From: Bacillota bacterium
Lineage (GTDB): Bacteria; Bacillota; Negativicutes; Sporomusales; CTSoil-080
Reading direction: 5' to 3'
NCBI GenBank assembly: GCA_017889725.1
Contig: JAGGAE010000015.1
Span: 1 to 64,000 of the forward strand
DNA: 64,000 nt
Position numbers and translations under genes: made by a program. The notes under the pieces were generated by a model. The model was given only the letters and a program-made list of their open reading frames with translations, made no database searches and was not told where the DNA came from. Below, piece after piece: positions 8,151-16,061 of the stretch (positions are counted from its first letter, which is position 1; the number at the start of each line of letters is the position of its first letter).

Positions 8151-8501
8151 CTATTGACACTTGTTATTATAAGAACATTGGTCACAAGAGAAATTATGCT
8201 GGCATTTCTCAAAAGCTTTCCTAAACAATTCGTTTATGTCTTTTCTGTATTCTGTCAAAACTTCAGAATTAATTGTATAGAAGACTCTAAAGCCTCTTCG
8301 GTTCTCTTCAAGAATACCAATGTTCTTTAAAACCTTTATGTGTTGAGATGCGGCAGGTTGAGAGATACCCAGTTGTAGGGCTACATCAGAAACGCAAAAA
8401 GTTTCATTAATATTTGATGCAAGCATCTTTATTATTTTTAGTCGTTTCTCATCACCGAGAGATTTAAGGATGACAGCCATGTTTTTGAGATGATCTTTCA
8501 T
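8151..8501 (-). CDS. ArsR family metal- or redox-responsive repressor
   Basis: 116 residues from the ATG at 8501, which has GAGAGG 7 bases upstream. Winged helix with recognition segment SDVALQLGISQPAASQHIKVLKNIGILEE. The C-terminal tail carries a cysteine group, CQHNFSCDQCSYNNKCQ, suited to soft-metal or thiol sensing. No obvious metal exporter is adjacent; the following gene is the broken MBL hydrolase, 190 bases away on the same strand. The short palindromic AT stretch around 8515-8530 (ATATAAGTATATAA) may be its operator. Confidence 0.85.
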   Translation of the reverse strand: MKDHLKNMAVILKSLGDEKRLKIIKMLASNINETFCVSDVALQLGISQPAASQHIKVLKNIGILEENRRGFRVFYTINSEVLTEYRKDINELFRKAFEKCQHNFSCDQCSYNNKCQ

Positions 8502-9132
8502 TAATATACCTCTCATATATAAGTATATAATTATTATCTTATAGTCATGCCCCTTTTGTCAAGTTACGTATTTCTTGCCAGGAACAGCGTTTGAAAAGTT
8601 CCGGTGTACCAACCGGTTTGTATATAATTCAACCGTAGCATCATCCACAGCTTTCCACAGCAATCTTTCGTCTGTTTAGGCAACTCTCTGCCACCTTCAG
8701 CGAGCTTCAGACAATTACTGTATTACATCAGTTCTCACCTGTTGCAGTTTAAGGAGAGCGTTTCAAGACGTTACCCTATCATTCCACTCTTCACCATATC
8801 AATTCTTCAAGGTTTTTACCTTGAGCCTAGGCCTTTTCAGCTAGGAACGTTTCGCACAGTTATTTAAATCCACATGCAGAATTGTTCGCATCATTTCCCC
8901 TGCCGTATAATTAGAACATTTGTTCGATGTCATGATTATACGGCAGATCCAGATGAAATTCAAGCAAAAACAACACGTATGTCTTTATGGAAAACATTGT
9001 AAATTACAATCTACTCAGCACAAAAAATAAAGCCAACACCCCTTTGTCATTAACCCTTGAACCTATTCCCTTGTTTTAGCTTTTATATGCCCCTTCTCTC
9101 GAAAATCAAGTTCAACTAAAAACCAGACGAAA
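8502..9132. other. 630-base region without a gene; LexA-box-like palindrome inside
   Basis: No open frame that looks coded. Base composition is less AT-rich than the cargo genes around it, which suggests a decayed gene. An 11-bp inverted repeat (TGCCGTATAAT at 8901-8911, ATTATACGGCA at 8935-8945) encloses GAACATTTGTTC (8914-8925), matching the Gram-positive LexA pattern GAAC-N4-GTTC. Confidence 0.4.
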
Positions 9133-9573
9133 TTAAAACTTGGCAATAACTTGATTCAATTCTTCTAATGCATAAGGACTGATTTTTAAGGTGTAATCTT
9201 TAATACCAGTACCGCCATAAACAAATGAGTGCTCAAAAAGGTTTTTATCTAAAATATGGGGAAGTGGAATTCCAACTAAAGGAACATTGCCTATGGTATA
9301 GCCCATATTCTCAACCTCTTTTGGATTTGCCAGTTTAGCTTCTTGGCAGTTTAGTATTTCAGCTACTTGTTTAAAATCAACCCTGCCACGACTTCCGGAA
9401 ACAATGATTACAAAAAAACCAATATCCGTTTTGACAATCAATGTAGGTGCAGTTTGCCCAATGTCTATATTAAAGTACTCAGCTCCTTCTTGAGCTGAGC
9501 GGAGAAGGTTTTTATGATGAATTAATTTATGGGGATATTTGCTTTTATCCAAAATTGATTTTACATATTCCAT
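9133..9573 (-). CDS. YbaK/ProX-type aminoacyl-tRNA deacylase
   Basis: 146 residues with the YbaK core: GSRGRVDFKQVAEILNC, then AKLANPKEVENMGYTIGNVPLVGI. Members hydrolyse wrongly charged aminoacyl-tRNAs in trans (for example Cys- or Ala-tRNA-Pro). AAAGGATG precedes the ATG. It follows the MFS gene on the same strand with a 65-base gap, so they may be cotranscribed. A free-standing editing domain on a mobile element is unusual cargo but the family is widely transferred. Confidence 0.85.
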   Translation of the reverse strand: MEYVKSILDKSKYPHKLIHHKNLLRSAQEGAEYFNIDIGQTAPTLIVKTDIGFFVIIVSGSRGRVDFKQVAEILNCQEAKLANPKEVENMGYTIGNVPLVGIPLPHILDKNLFEHSFVYGGTGIKDYTLKISPYALEELNQVIAKF

Positions 9574-9638
9574 TATAAATCATCCTTTTTCTCTGCAGCA
9601 TACTTTTTCGGGAGTTATATCTAATGAAGCTTTCGACC

Positions 9639-10796
9639 TTATACACTCAGTTTCCTATCAAAAAAATTTTTGCGATTTACTATAATTGCTATAAGTGATG
9701 CTACACCTCCAAGTAAAACCAATCCAGTCCAGCCATATAGCCCACCTAGTAGACTTCCCAGTTTTGTACCGACTGAGCCGCCAAGAAAATAGCTAGTCAT
9801 GAAAGCTGTATTTAACCTGCTCCTGGCATTTTCATTTAAGGAAAATACTCTAAGTTGATTTCCGATAATGCTATGTCGAGCAGAGATATCAAGTAACACC
9901 ATTGATATCGGCAAAATAAGTAAGCTATTTACTGAATAATACATGATGATGAAACCTACAAGTGAGATTATACCGCCTACCGCAACAACAAATCCCGGAG
10001 TATACGTATCGGCAAAACGCCCAACATACGGAGAGACAATAATTCCGGCTATACCGCTTAACCCTAATAAGCCAACCTCATGACTAGTAAGATAAAATGG
10101 AGGAAGACTGGTCAAATAGGCTACTATTCCCCATAAAGCGCTATATGCTCCAAAAATAACAAAACCGCTTAAGCAAGAACGCCTCAATTCTTTTTCGACA
10201 AAAAATAATTCAAACGTAGATTTGATTAAAGTCTTATAACTTAGCTGATTATTACCCTTATTGGATGGAAACTTAAAATAAACAACCGAAATAATAAATA
10301 AATCTATGAACGCGGCTAAAACAAAAACAAATCTCCAGCCAAATATTCCACCAATATAACCTGAAAATAGACGGGCAAATAAAATTCCCGTTACTAAACC
10401 TGAAAGTAATATACCAACTGCGTTCCCTCTTTTTTCTTTACTAACATAAGAGGAAGCAGCGGGAACTATTATTTGGGCCCCAATGGATGTTAGACCAATA
10501 ACGAAACTTGATATTTCTAAAAAAATAAAAGAATTACATAGGGAAGCCACTAGCGATGATAAAAGATTGACGAAAAGTAAACTCTGCAATAATTTTTTCC
10601 TATTGAGTTTATCTCCTAGAGGAACTAAAAATAATAATCCGGTGGCATACGATAGTTGAACTATTGTAGGTATATTTCCTATCTCATTATGCGTAACACC
10701 AATAGAATCAGCCAAAAGCATTAATATTGGCTGGCTGTAATAGATATTGGCAACACAAAATGCACATATAACAGACATTAAATACACAAGACTCAT
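9639..10796 (-). CDS. MFS exporter (YnfM/arabinose-efflux-like)
   Basis: 385 residues, 12 predicted membrane helices. The start CVANIYYSQPILMLLADSIG and the loop PLGDKLNRKKLL are typical of the drug/sugar-efflux branch of the major facilitator superfamily. Divergent from a MmyB-type regulator (11017), an arrangement common for regulated drug efflux. Substrate unknown. Confidence 0.88.
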   Translation of the reverse strand: MSLVYLMSVICAFCVANIYYSQPILMLLADSIGVTHNEIGNIPTIVQLSYATGLLFLVPLGDKLNRKKLLQSLLFVNLLSSLVASLCNSFIFLEISSFVIGLTSIGAQIIVPAASSYVSKEKRGNAVGILLSGLVTGILFARLFSGYIGGIFGWRFVFVLAAFIDLFIISVVYFKFPSNKGNNQLSYKTLIKSTFELFFVEKELRRSCLSGFVIFGAYSALWGIVAYLTSLPPFYLTSHEVGLLGLSGIAGIIVSPYVGRFADTYTPGFVVAVGGIISLVGFIIMYYSVNSLLILPISMVLLDISARHSIIGNQLRVFSLNENARSRLNTAFMTSYFLGGSVGTKLGSLLGGLYGWTGLVLLGGVASLIAIIVNRKNFFDRKLSV

Positions 10797-11016
10797 ATTC
10801 CTAACACTACCTTTCGAGTACGATTCAAAAATTGCGGATTTTTTCCTCTCACAACTATTTGAGCAACTGCAAATATTCTTTAGTAATAATATACCAACGC
10901 TACTTACCGCCTAAAAACAACTGTGGTAGTGATAGTGTATAATAGTACTACAGGTGTAACAAGATAAGCATATATCCTAGGAATTTTACTCCTAGTTTGG
11001 TAATGAGGAGCGTATA
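10797..11016. promoter_or_regulatory. divergent promoter region of MFS exporter and XRE regulator
   Basis: A TATAAT-like -10 element (10938-10943) lies about 75 bases before the regulator start. CCTAGGAATTTTACTCCTAG nearby contains an imperfect CTAGG/CCTAG repeat that could bind the regulator. GAGGAG precedes the ATG at 11017. Confidence 0.45.
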
Positions 11017-11850
11017 ATGATAAATTATGACGATATGCGAAGAAAACAGCTGGGTAATTTTCTTAAAATAAGACGAGCCAAACTTTCCCCGGAACAGGCA
11101 GGTTTTTGCCAAGGAAACCGTCGACGGACCCCTGGTTTGAGACGAGATGAAGTTTCCCAATTAATCGGTGTTAGCGTAGACTGGTATACATGGCTGGAAC
11201 AAGGCCGCAACATTCATGTATCATCCAATGTTTTAGAAAACTTGGCAGCACTCTTTCAATTAAACGCAAGTGAACGTAAGCATTTATTCTTATTAGCACA
11301 TCAACAATTTCCTTTAGATATTCCGGAAAACCAAAAATTTATAAACCGCACACTGCAGCACTTCCTTGATCTTCAAGGAAGTAGTCCAGCCTATGTAACT
11401 AATTTAAAGTGGGATATTATCGCTTGGAATCAAGCTGCCTGTGAAGTTTTTGGCAATTATGGAACTATGTCGATGCGGGATAGAAATACAGTATGGAGAG
11501 CTTTTACTTCTCCTTATATGAAACAATTACTGGATGATTGGGTAGGTCATGCGCAAAAACGATTAGCTCAATTTCGCGCTAGTTACAGTCACTTGTACAA
11601 TGATCCATGGTGGAATGCCATGGTAGAGGATCTTACACAAATAAGTGATGATTTCAAAAATTGGTGGCCACGTTATGATATCCTGGACTCACCTGAGGGA
11701 ACAAAATTACTTCATCATCCAACGGCCGGGGAGCTGCGATTAAGACATCTTTCTTTTCGTTTATGTGACGCGCCCAATTTAATAGCTACAGTCCATATAC
11801 CGATGGATGAAAATACCGCTAATAAAATAGCAAACTTATTAAATAGTTAG
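11017..11850 (+). CDS. XRE-type regulator with MmyB-like ligand domain
   Basis: 277 residues. N-terminal helix-turn-helix of the HTH_31 kind (LGNFLKIRRAKLSPEQAG, RTPGLRRDEVSQLIGVS, WYTWLEQGRNIHVS) followed by the MmyB-like, PAS-fold ligand domain (AYVTNLKWDIIAWNQAA, ELRLRHLSFRLCDAPNL). MmyB proteins bind small hydrophobic ligands and often control a divergent exporter or dehydrogenase; here the MFS gene fits. A clean terminator follows. Confidence 0.9.
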   Translation: MINYDDMRRKQLGNFLKIRRAKLSPEQAGFCQGNRRRTPGLRRDEVSQLIGVSVDWYTWLEQGRNIHVSSNVLENLAALFQLNASERKHLFLLAHQQFPLDIPENQKFINRTLQHFLDLQGSSPAYVTNLKWDIIAWNQAACEVFGNYGTMSMRDRNTVWRAFTSPYMKQLLDDWVGHAQKRLAQFRASYSHLYNDPWWNAMVEDLTQISDDFKNWWPRYDILDSPEGTKLLHHPTAGELRLRHLSFRLCDAPNLIATVHIPMDENTANKIANLLNS

Positions 11851-11889
11851 TATATAGCGATTAAAAGTTCCTCATTAATGAATTAACTA

Positions 11890-11918
11890 AAAGCCGTCCA
11901 TAACGAATGGACGGCTTT
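11890..11918 (+). terminator. terminator of the XRE regulator
   Basis: 12-bp stem AAAGCCGTCCAT / ATGGACGGCTTT, 5-base loop, 40 bases after the stop. Confidence 0.8.
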
Positions 11919-11978
11919 GATAGTTAATTACAGCACCTCCTCAAATGGAAAAACGCCGGCACATTGAGTGACAACAGT

Positions 11979-12191
11979 CTATTTCTCCGGCGCCTCTGTC
12001 TGGCAACCTATTAACGCATTGAGCTGCCGCTGCTCGTCCGGTGTGAAAGAATTCCAAATTGCCCAAAATGCCTGGTGCCACTCGTCAATCACCTTTTGTT
12101 TCTCTTCTCTGGTCATAGGCGGCGGCGCTACCACCTGTACAAGACTCTTGCCGTCATTACAGTAATAGGTCGCCGCAGGCTCTTGTTCCAT
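11979..12191 (-). CDS. small acidic protein beside the recombinase; possible directionality factor
   Basis: 70 residues, acidic, with a helical middle (MTREEKQKVIDEWHQAFW, FTPDEQRQLNALIG). GGGGTGG lies just before the ATG. It is transcribed away from the serine recombinase, 206 bases apart, and its base composition resembles the recombinase rather than the AT-rich cargo. In Clostridioides difficile the skin element carries a small recombination directionality factor near the recombinase; a similar role here is only inference from position and size. No family recognised. Confidence 0.55.
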   Translation of the reverse strand: MEQEPAATYYCNDGKSLVQVVAPPPMTREEKQKVIDEWHQAFWAIWNSFTPDEQRQLNALIGCQTEAPEK

Positions 12192-12397
12192 ATACCCACC
12201 CCTAAAACTATTTCTATGCCGAACTCCGTCCTATCCAGCCCTAACCCATCAACATTTTTCCGAACCTATTAGCCGTCGTAAAATTTCTATACTAATCTTC
12301 CTGCAAACTTATAAAATGAATACTACAAAGTGTGCTAAAGAAGGGGAAAAATCATCTGCCCCAAAATGCCCCCGGGGCTTAAAAGTAAGGTGATACC

Positions 12398-13969
12398 ATG
12401 GCAAAACCTCTGCCGCCGGAACTGGAACCGGCCTGTTTTTACCTTCGCAAATCCAGAGAAGACCAGGAAGCGGAAGCCCGCGGCGAAGGGGAAACCCTTG
12501 CCAAACATCGCAAAGCCCTTTATAAACTGGCAAACGAATACGGCATCGCCATTACTACTGTTTTTGAAGAAATTGTCTCCGGTGAAAGCATCCTCAACCG
12601 TCCGGCTATGCTGTCCCTCCTAAAGGAAATCGAAAACGGTAAATGGCGTTCGGTATGGTGTATGGACGTCGACCGGTTGGGTCGCGGCGGAATGCAAGAC
12701 CAGGGACTGCTGCTTGAGACCTTAAAAAGCGCCAGGACCAAGATTGTCACACCCCGCAAAATTTATGACTTAAGCGACGAATTTGACGAAGAATATACCG
12801 AATTTGAAGCCTTCATGGCCCGTAAAGAATTAAAACTCATTACCCGTAGACTCCAGAGCGGCAGAAGACGCTCGGTGGAAGAAGGCAATTATCTTGGCAC
12901 CCGCCCCCCCTACGGCTACCTCATACATAAAGACGCAGGCGAACGGACACTCATTCTCCACCCCGAGCAGGCGGACACCGTCAAACTTATCTTTTCCCTC
13001 TATACCCATAGCGACCCCAAGCTGCGCATGGGCAGTGGAAAAATAGCGGCTGAACTCAACCGGCTGGGCTGCACCACCTATACCGGTAAGCCATGGGACG
13101 CCTCTACCGTACTATTTATACTAAAAAACGAAATATACCTTGGCCGGGTGCAATGGCGAAAGAAAGAAGAAAAGAAAAGCCGCCTCTCCGGCCATAAAAA
13201 AATCGTCCGCACCCGTCCCCGCACCGAGTGGATCGATGTCCCGGGTAAACACCCGCCTTTAGTTACCCCCGCCCAATTCACCCAAGCCCAAGAAATACTT
13301 CAAACCAGGTACCATAACCCCTGCCGGGCGGACGGTCGCCTCACCAATCCCCTGTCAGGCCTAATTCGCTGCGAAAATTGCGGTTCCGCCATGATTTTCC
13401 GCCCCTACCGTCACCAAAAATACCCCCACCTCATCTGCTGTACTCCCCACTGTCCTACTAAAAGCAGCCGCTTTGCCTACATTGAATCTGCCCTTCTTAG
13501 CGGCCTCGACGCCTGGCTGAGTCAATACCATGCCCAATTTTCCAATTACCCCGCGCCAAACAGCAACTTTAGCAGCGTAACCCTTGACGAACATATCCTC
13601 CGCAGCCTGAACAAAACCATAAAAGAGGCGGCCTTACAAAAAAATTGCCTGCACGATTTCCTCGAAAAAGGCATTTACGACACGGCCACCTATCTCGACC
13701 GCACAGCGAAGCTTACCCAGCGTATCGCCGTAGCCGAAAAAGAAATTCTCGCCGCCGAAAACCGGCTCCAATACGAAAAAGCCCATGCAAACACACTAAA
13801 CCTCCTCCCTAAGTTGACAAAACTGCTTGGCATCTACCCAAAAACCACCGATGCCTCTTTGAAAAACCAAATGCTAAAGACCGTGCTCCGGTGCGCCCTG
13901 TACCGTAAAGACCCCACCCAGCACGGACCGGAGTTTTCTCTAAAGCTATTCCCAAAGTTGCCGCACTAA
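12398..13969 (+). CDS. large serine recombinase (SpoIVCA/skin-type)
   Basis: 523 residues. The N-terminal resolvase domain has the catalytic serine in YLRKSREDQ (Ser19) and the arginine-bearing DVDRLGRGG. A recombinase domain follows (YLGTRPPYGYLIHK, MGSGKIAAELNRLG), then a zinc ribbon with cysteines near residues 324-327 (CENC) and about 347-352, and a C-terminal coiled coil. AAGGTGAT lies 3 bases before the ATG. It points toward the split sigK N-terminal half and ends 53 bases from it, as expected for the enzyme that excises the element during sporulation. Higher GC than the cargo genes. Confidence 0.93.
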   Translation: MAKPLPPELEPACFYLRKSREDQEAEARGEGETLAKHRKALYKLANEYGIAITTVFEEIVSGESILNRPAMLSLLKEIENGKWRSVWCMDVDRLGRGGMQDQGLLLETLKSARTKIVTPRKIYDLSDEFDEEYTEFEAFMARKELKLITRRLQSGRRRSVEEGNYLGTRPPYGYLIHKDAGERTLILHPEQADTVKLIFSLYTHSDPKLRMGSGKIAAELNRLGCTTYTGKPWDASTVLFILKNEIYLGRVQWRKKEEKKSRLSGHKKIVRTRPRTEWIDVPGKHPPLVTPAQFTQAQEILQTRYHNPCRADGRLTNPLSGLIRCENCGSAMIFRPYRHQKYPHLICCTPHCPTKSSRFAYIESALLSGLDAWLSQYHAQFSNYPAPNSNFSSVTLDEHILRSLNKTIKEAALQKNCLHDFLEKGIYDTATYLDRTAKLTQRIAVAEKEILAAENRLQYEKAHANTLNLLPKLTKLLGIYPKTTDASLKNQMLKTVLRCALYRKDPTQHGPEFSLKLFPKLPH

Positions 13970-13976
13970 GAAATAG

Positions 13977-14022
13977 TAAAAAAGGGAGGGAAGAAAACGC
14001 CCGCATTTCTTTCCCCCCTTTT
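13977..14022 (+). terminator. terminator between recombinase and sigK half
   Basis: AAAAGGGAGGGAAGAAA pairs imperfectly with TTTCTTTCCCCCCTTTT around a GC-rich loop. Reads as a terminator for the recombinase and would also separate it from the convergent sigK fragment. Confidence 0.65.
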
Positions 14023-14400
14023 CTATTTGCACCTATGCGTACTGCGAAAGTGCATGAGGATTTCATTTTCGATGCAGCGGGCTGCATAGGTCGCCAGTCT
14101 GGTTTTTTTGCCGGAATCAAATGTGTTGATAGCTTTGATCAGGCCAATGGTTCCAATCGAAATAAGGTCATCCACTTCTTCACCGCTATTATCAAACTTT
14201 TTGACAATGTGGGCAACCAAGCGGAGATTGCGTTCAATCAGCACGTTTTTAGCCGTTTCGTCGCCCTCTTTCAGGCGTGCCAGATAAAGCTGCTCCTCTT
14301 TTTCCGACAGTGGCAAAGGAAATGTGTTATTCGTCAAATATGCCACAAATAAAGAAAGTCCCGTGACAACCGAAGTAGCCAGGGCCAATAAAGCGGACAC
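14023..14400 (-). pseudogene. sigK: N-terminal half of split sporulation sigma factor SigK
   Basis: About 125 codons. Hydrophobic pro-type N terminus, then NNTFPLPLSEKEEQLYLARL, NLRLVAHIVKKFDNSGE, DLISIGTIGLIKAIN and LATYAARCIENEILMHF: sigma region 1.2-2.4 of pro-SigK. Homology stops after Phe-Arg-Ser-Thr and the frame ends in HRCK and a stop, so regions 3 and 4 are missing; they resume at 1-99 on the same strand. Start placed at GTG 14400 because a GGGGGGTG precedes it and the pro-sequence length then matches Bacillus; an upstream GTG at 14451 is possible. Interrupted by the element, so inactive until rearranged. Confidence 0.92.
14025..14035. other. candidate right attachment site of skin-like element
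   Basis: ATTTGCACCTA matches ATTTACACTTA at 97-107 at 9 of 11 bases and lies where sigma homology ends. An exchange here would join the halves out of frame; one at the AATGA (14063-14067 and 95-99, minus strand) would keep frame but drop more residues. Confidence 0.45.
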
Positions 14401-14533
14401 CAAACCTTTCACCCCCCGTTCAAACTGTGCTTTATTGTATGGGGGTGACACAAGTAACGTGCCTGTAAATATATTCTAAATTTTCTTTGCCCCAAAGCGG
14501 GCATCTGCTATGGGCAAACACGCAAAAATATTG

Positions 14534-14550
14534 TATAATCGCACCAGGAG
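14534..14550 (+). promoter_or_regulatory. -10 element and ribosome site of small ORF
   Basis: TATAAT at 14534-14539 and AGGAG at 14546-14550 precede the 29-residue ORF at 14560. The -10 box is too close to the Shine-Dalgarno for a normal leader, so the promoter call is weak; the ribosome site is good. Confidence 0.35.
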
Positions 14551-14559
14551 AGTGATAAA

Positions 14560-14649
14560 ATGGCGTCATATGTTGGCGATTTTGGTATTTTTTTCACCAT
14601 AGTGCTTGTGGTTGTCTATGTTATGTGGGACGAACTTTTCCCCAATTAG
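14560..14649 (+). CDS. 29-residue membrane peptide
   Basis: MASYVGDFGIFFTIVLVVVY followed by VMWDELFPN: a single membrane helix. AGGAG lies 9 bases before the ATG. It is divergent from sigK and its end overlaps the end of yyaC by 29 bases. Size and style recall tiny sporulation membrane proteins of the YjcZ type, but it lacks their glycine-rich start. Function unknown. Confidence 0.5.
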   Translation: MASYVGDFGIFFTIVLVVVYVMWDELFPN

Positions 14650-15232
14650 CGGTACCGCGGCAGGCTGCTGCCTCGCCTAGGCAAAATAGATCATAAACGG
14701 CTAAAAAGGCTGCGCCGATGACTTTGCTAAGTTTGACAACAATAGCAAGGGGTGTACTGTGTAAATCGAGATACCCCAACTGCCCTCCGGCGTTTACTAC
14801 GCCGATTACGGCTATGTTTCCCACAGACGGTAGCCGATTTCCCACCGCGATACCTGCTTCAATACCGCCTGCCCAAGCTTCGATATTACCTATTTCGCCG
14901 GTTTTCCCTAGGCAGGCATCTACAGCAACAATCAACGGGTTGCTATACCTCGCAAAAATCGTTTGGGTGACTTCCACCAGGTTTCCGGCATGCACGGGAT
15001 GGTCTAAGTTGCCATAAATATTCTGCACCCCGTTTTCCGCTAAGTAAGTCCCAATAAGCGGCCCAAGCGCATCTCCTGTGTACCTGTCGGAACCAATACA
15101 CAGAAATACCAAGGGCCGAGAGGTAACTTCCTTTTCGCGGGCCAGCAGACCTAAAAGATGTTCGGTTAATTTTTCACAAACATTGGCATCCGTTACTTTT
15201 ACAATACCTTTATTAATAAATTTTTTCCCCAT
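14621..15232 (-). CDS. yyaC: YyaC-type spore protein (DUF1256)
   Basis: 203 residues from the ATG at 15232, which has AAGGAG 7 bases upstream; the longer frame to 15292 has no such site. The fold is that of hydrogenase-maturation and germination proteases (FLCIGSDRYTGDALGPLIG, NLDHPVHAGNLVE, VAVDACLG, VGNIAVIGVVNAGG). In spore formers YyaC is a sporulation-associated putative protease related to GPR. Next to sigK it fits a mother-cell or forespore role. Confidence 0.9.
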   Translation of the reverse strand: MGKKFINKGIVKVTDANVCEKLTEHLLGLLAREKEVTSRPLVFLCIGSDRYTGDALGPLIGTYLAENGVQNIYGNLDHPVHAGNLVEVTQTIFARYSNPLIVAVDACLGKTGEIGNIEAWAGGIEAGIAVGNRLPSVGNIAVIGVVNAGGQLGYLDLHSTPLAIVVKLSKVIGAAFLAVYDLFCLGEAAACRGTANWGKVRPT

Positions 15233-15317
15233 TCTATCGCTCCTTCGGCCAGTCTCCATAAAAACTATGCGGCCATCTGCCGAATGTTTCATAAAATGTA
15301 AGAGGTTTAATATATAA

Positions 15318-15354
15318 AAACGCCAATCATTCCTGACCGGTCTGACTGGCGTTT
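15318..15354 (-). terminator. terminator of the HD-domain gene
   Basis: AAACGCCA pairs with TGGCGTTT, with TCA/TGA extending the stem; on the minus strand it is followed by five T residues. Confidence 0.75.
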
Positions 15355-15361
15355 ATATTTT

Positions 15362-15928
15362 CTATAAAAGAGGCGGATTCTGATACTCTGGCCGTTTTGC
15401 AGCTGTCGCCAATGCCTCGATGACAAAGCTAATGTGTTCTTTTAAATCTACCCCAAGAGACATGGCTCCTTCGATTATAGTAGCACGGTTAACCGCACGG
15501 GCAAACGCTTTGTCTTTCATCTTTTTGACCACCGATTTGGCTTCGAGCGTGTCCAAACTCTTATCCGGGCGCACCAGCGCGCATGCAATAATAAAACCAG
15601 TTAGCTCGTCCAACGCGAGCAGTGTTTTTTGCAACAGTGTCCTCTCTTGTGACCAGTCGCGAGCATGTGACTCAACGTCGGTAATAAAATCATCGCTATA
15701 ATTGTATTTCGTGAGAATTTCTCGGGCATGGTTGGGATGGTCATTAGGGTACAGATCAAAATCTACGTCATGCAATAAGCCCACGGCTCCCCAATATGCT
15801 TCATCTTCACCAAACTTTTTCGCATAGGCCTCCATGGCCGCTTCAACCGCCATACAATGTTTTAACAATACGTCACAGGACACATATTGCGTTAATATTT
15901 GCCGAGTCTCTGCTTTAGATGTTTGCAT
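15362..15928 (-). CDS. HD-domain metal-dependent phosphohydrolase
   Basis: 188 residues. H in the segment VLLKHCMAVEAAMEAY, then LLHDVDFDLYPNDHPNHA (the HD pair) and SHARDW give the metal ligands of the HD superfamily. Similar short HD hydrolases in Firmicutes are uncharacterised, acting on nucleotides or phosphoesters. AAGGAGG precedes the ATG. Monocistronic with its own terminator. Confidence 0.85.
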   Translation of the reverse strand: MQTSKAETRQILTQYVSCDVLLKHCMAVEAAMEAYAKKFGEDEAYWGAVGLLHDVDFDLYPNDHPNHAREILTKYNYSDDFITDVESHARDWSQERTLLQKTLLALDELTGFIIACALVRPDKSLDTLEAKSVVKKMKDKAFARAVNRATIIEGAMSLGVDLKEHISFVIEALATAAKRPEYQNPPLL

Positions 15929-16061
15929 AACAAGTCCTCCTTTTTCAGCTATATTATCATTATACCAAAATCAGTCAATTTCTTAAACTATTCACCTATA
16001 TTTATAACCTTGCGCATAAAATGTGTCGAATGACTTTCTAGCGGAATACGATGGAGGCAAT

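Noticed and set aside
12398-13969. Recombinase as a prophage or ICE integrase
   Set aside because: No phage structural, conjugation or replication genes lie in the element, and both ends fall within sigK, which fits a skin element better.
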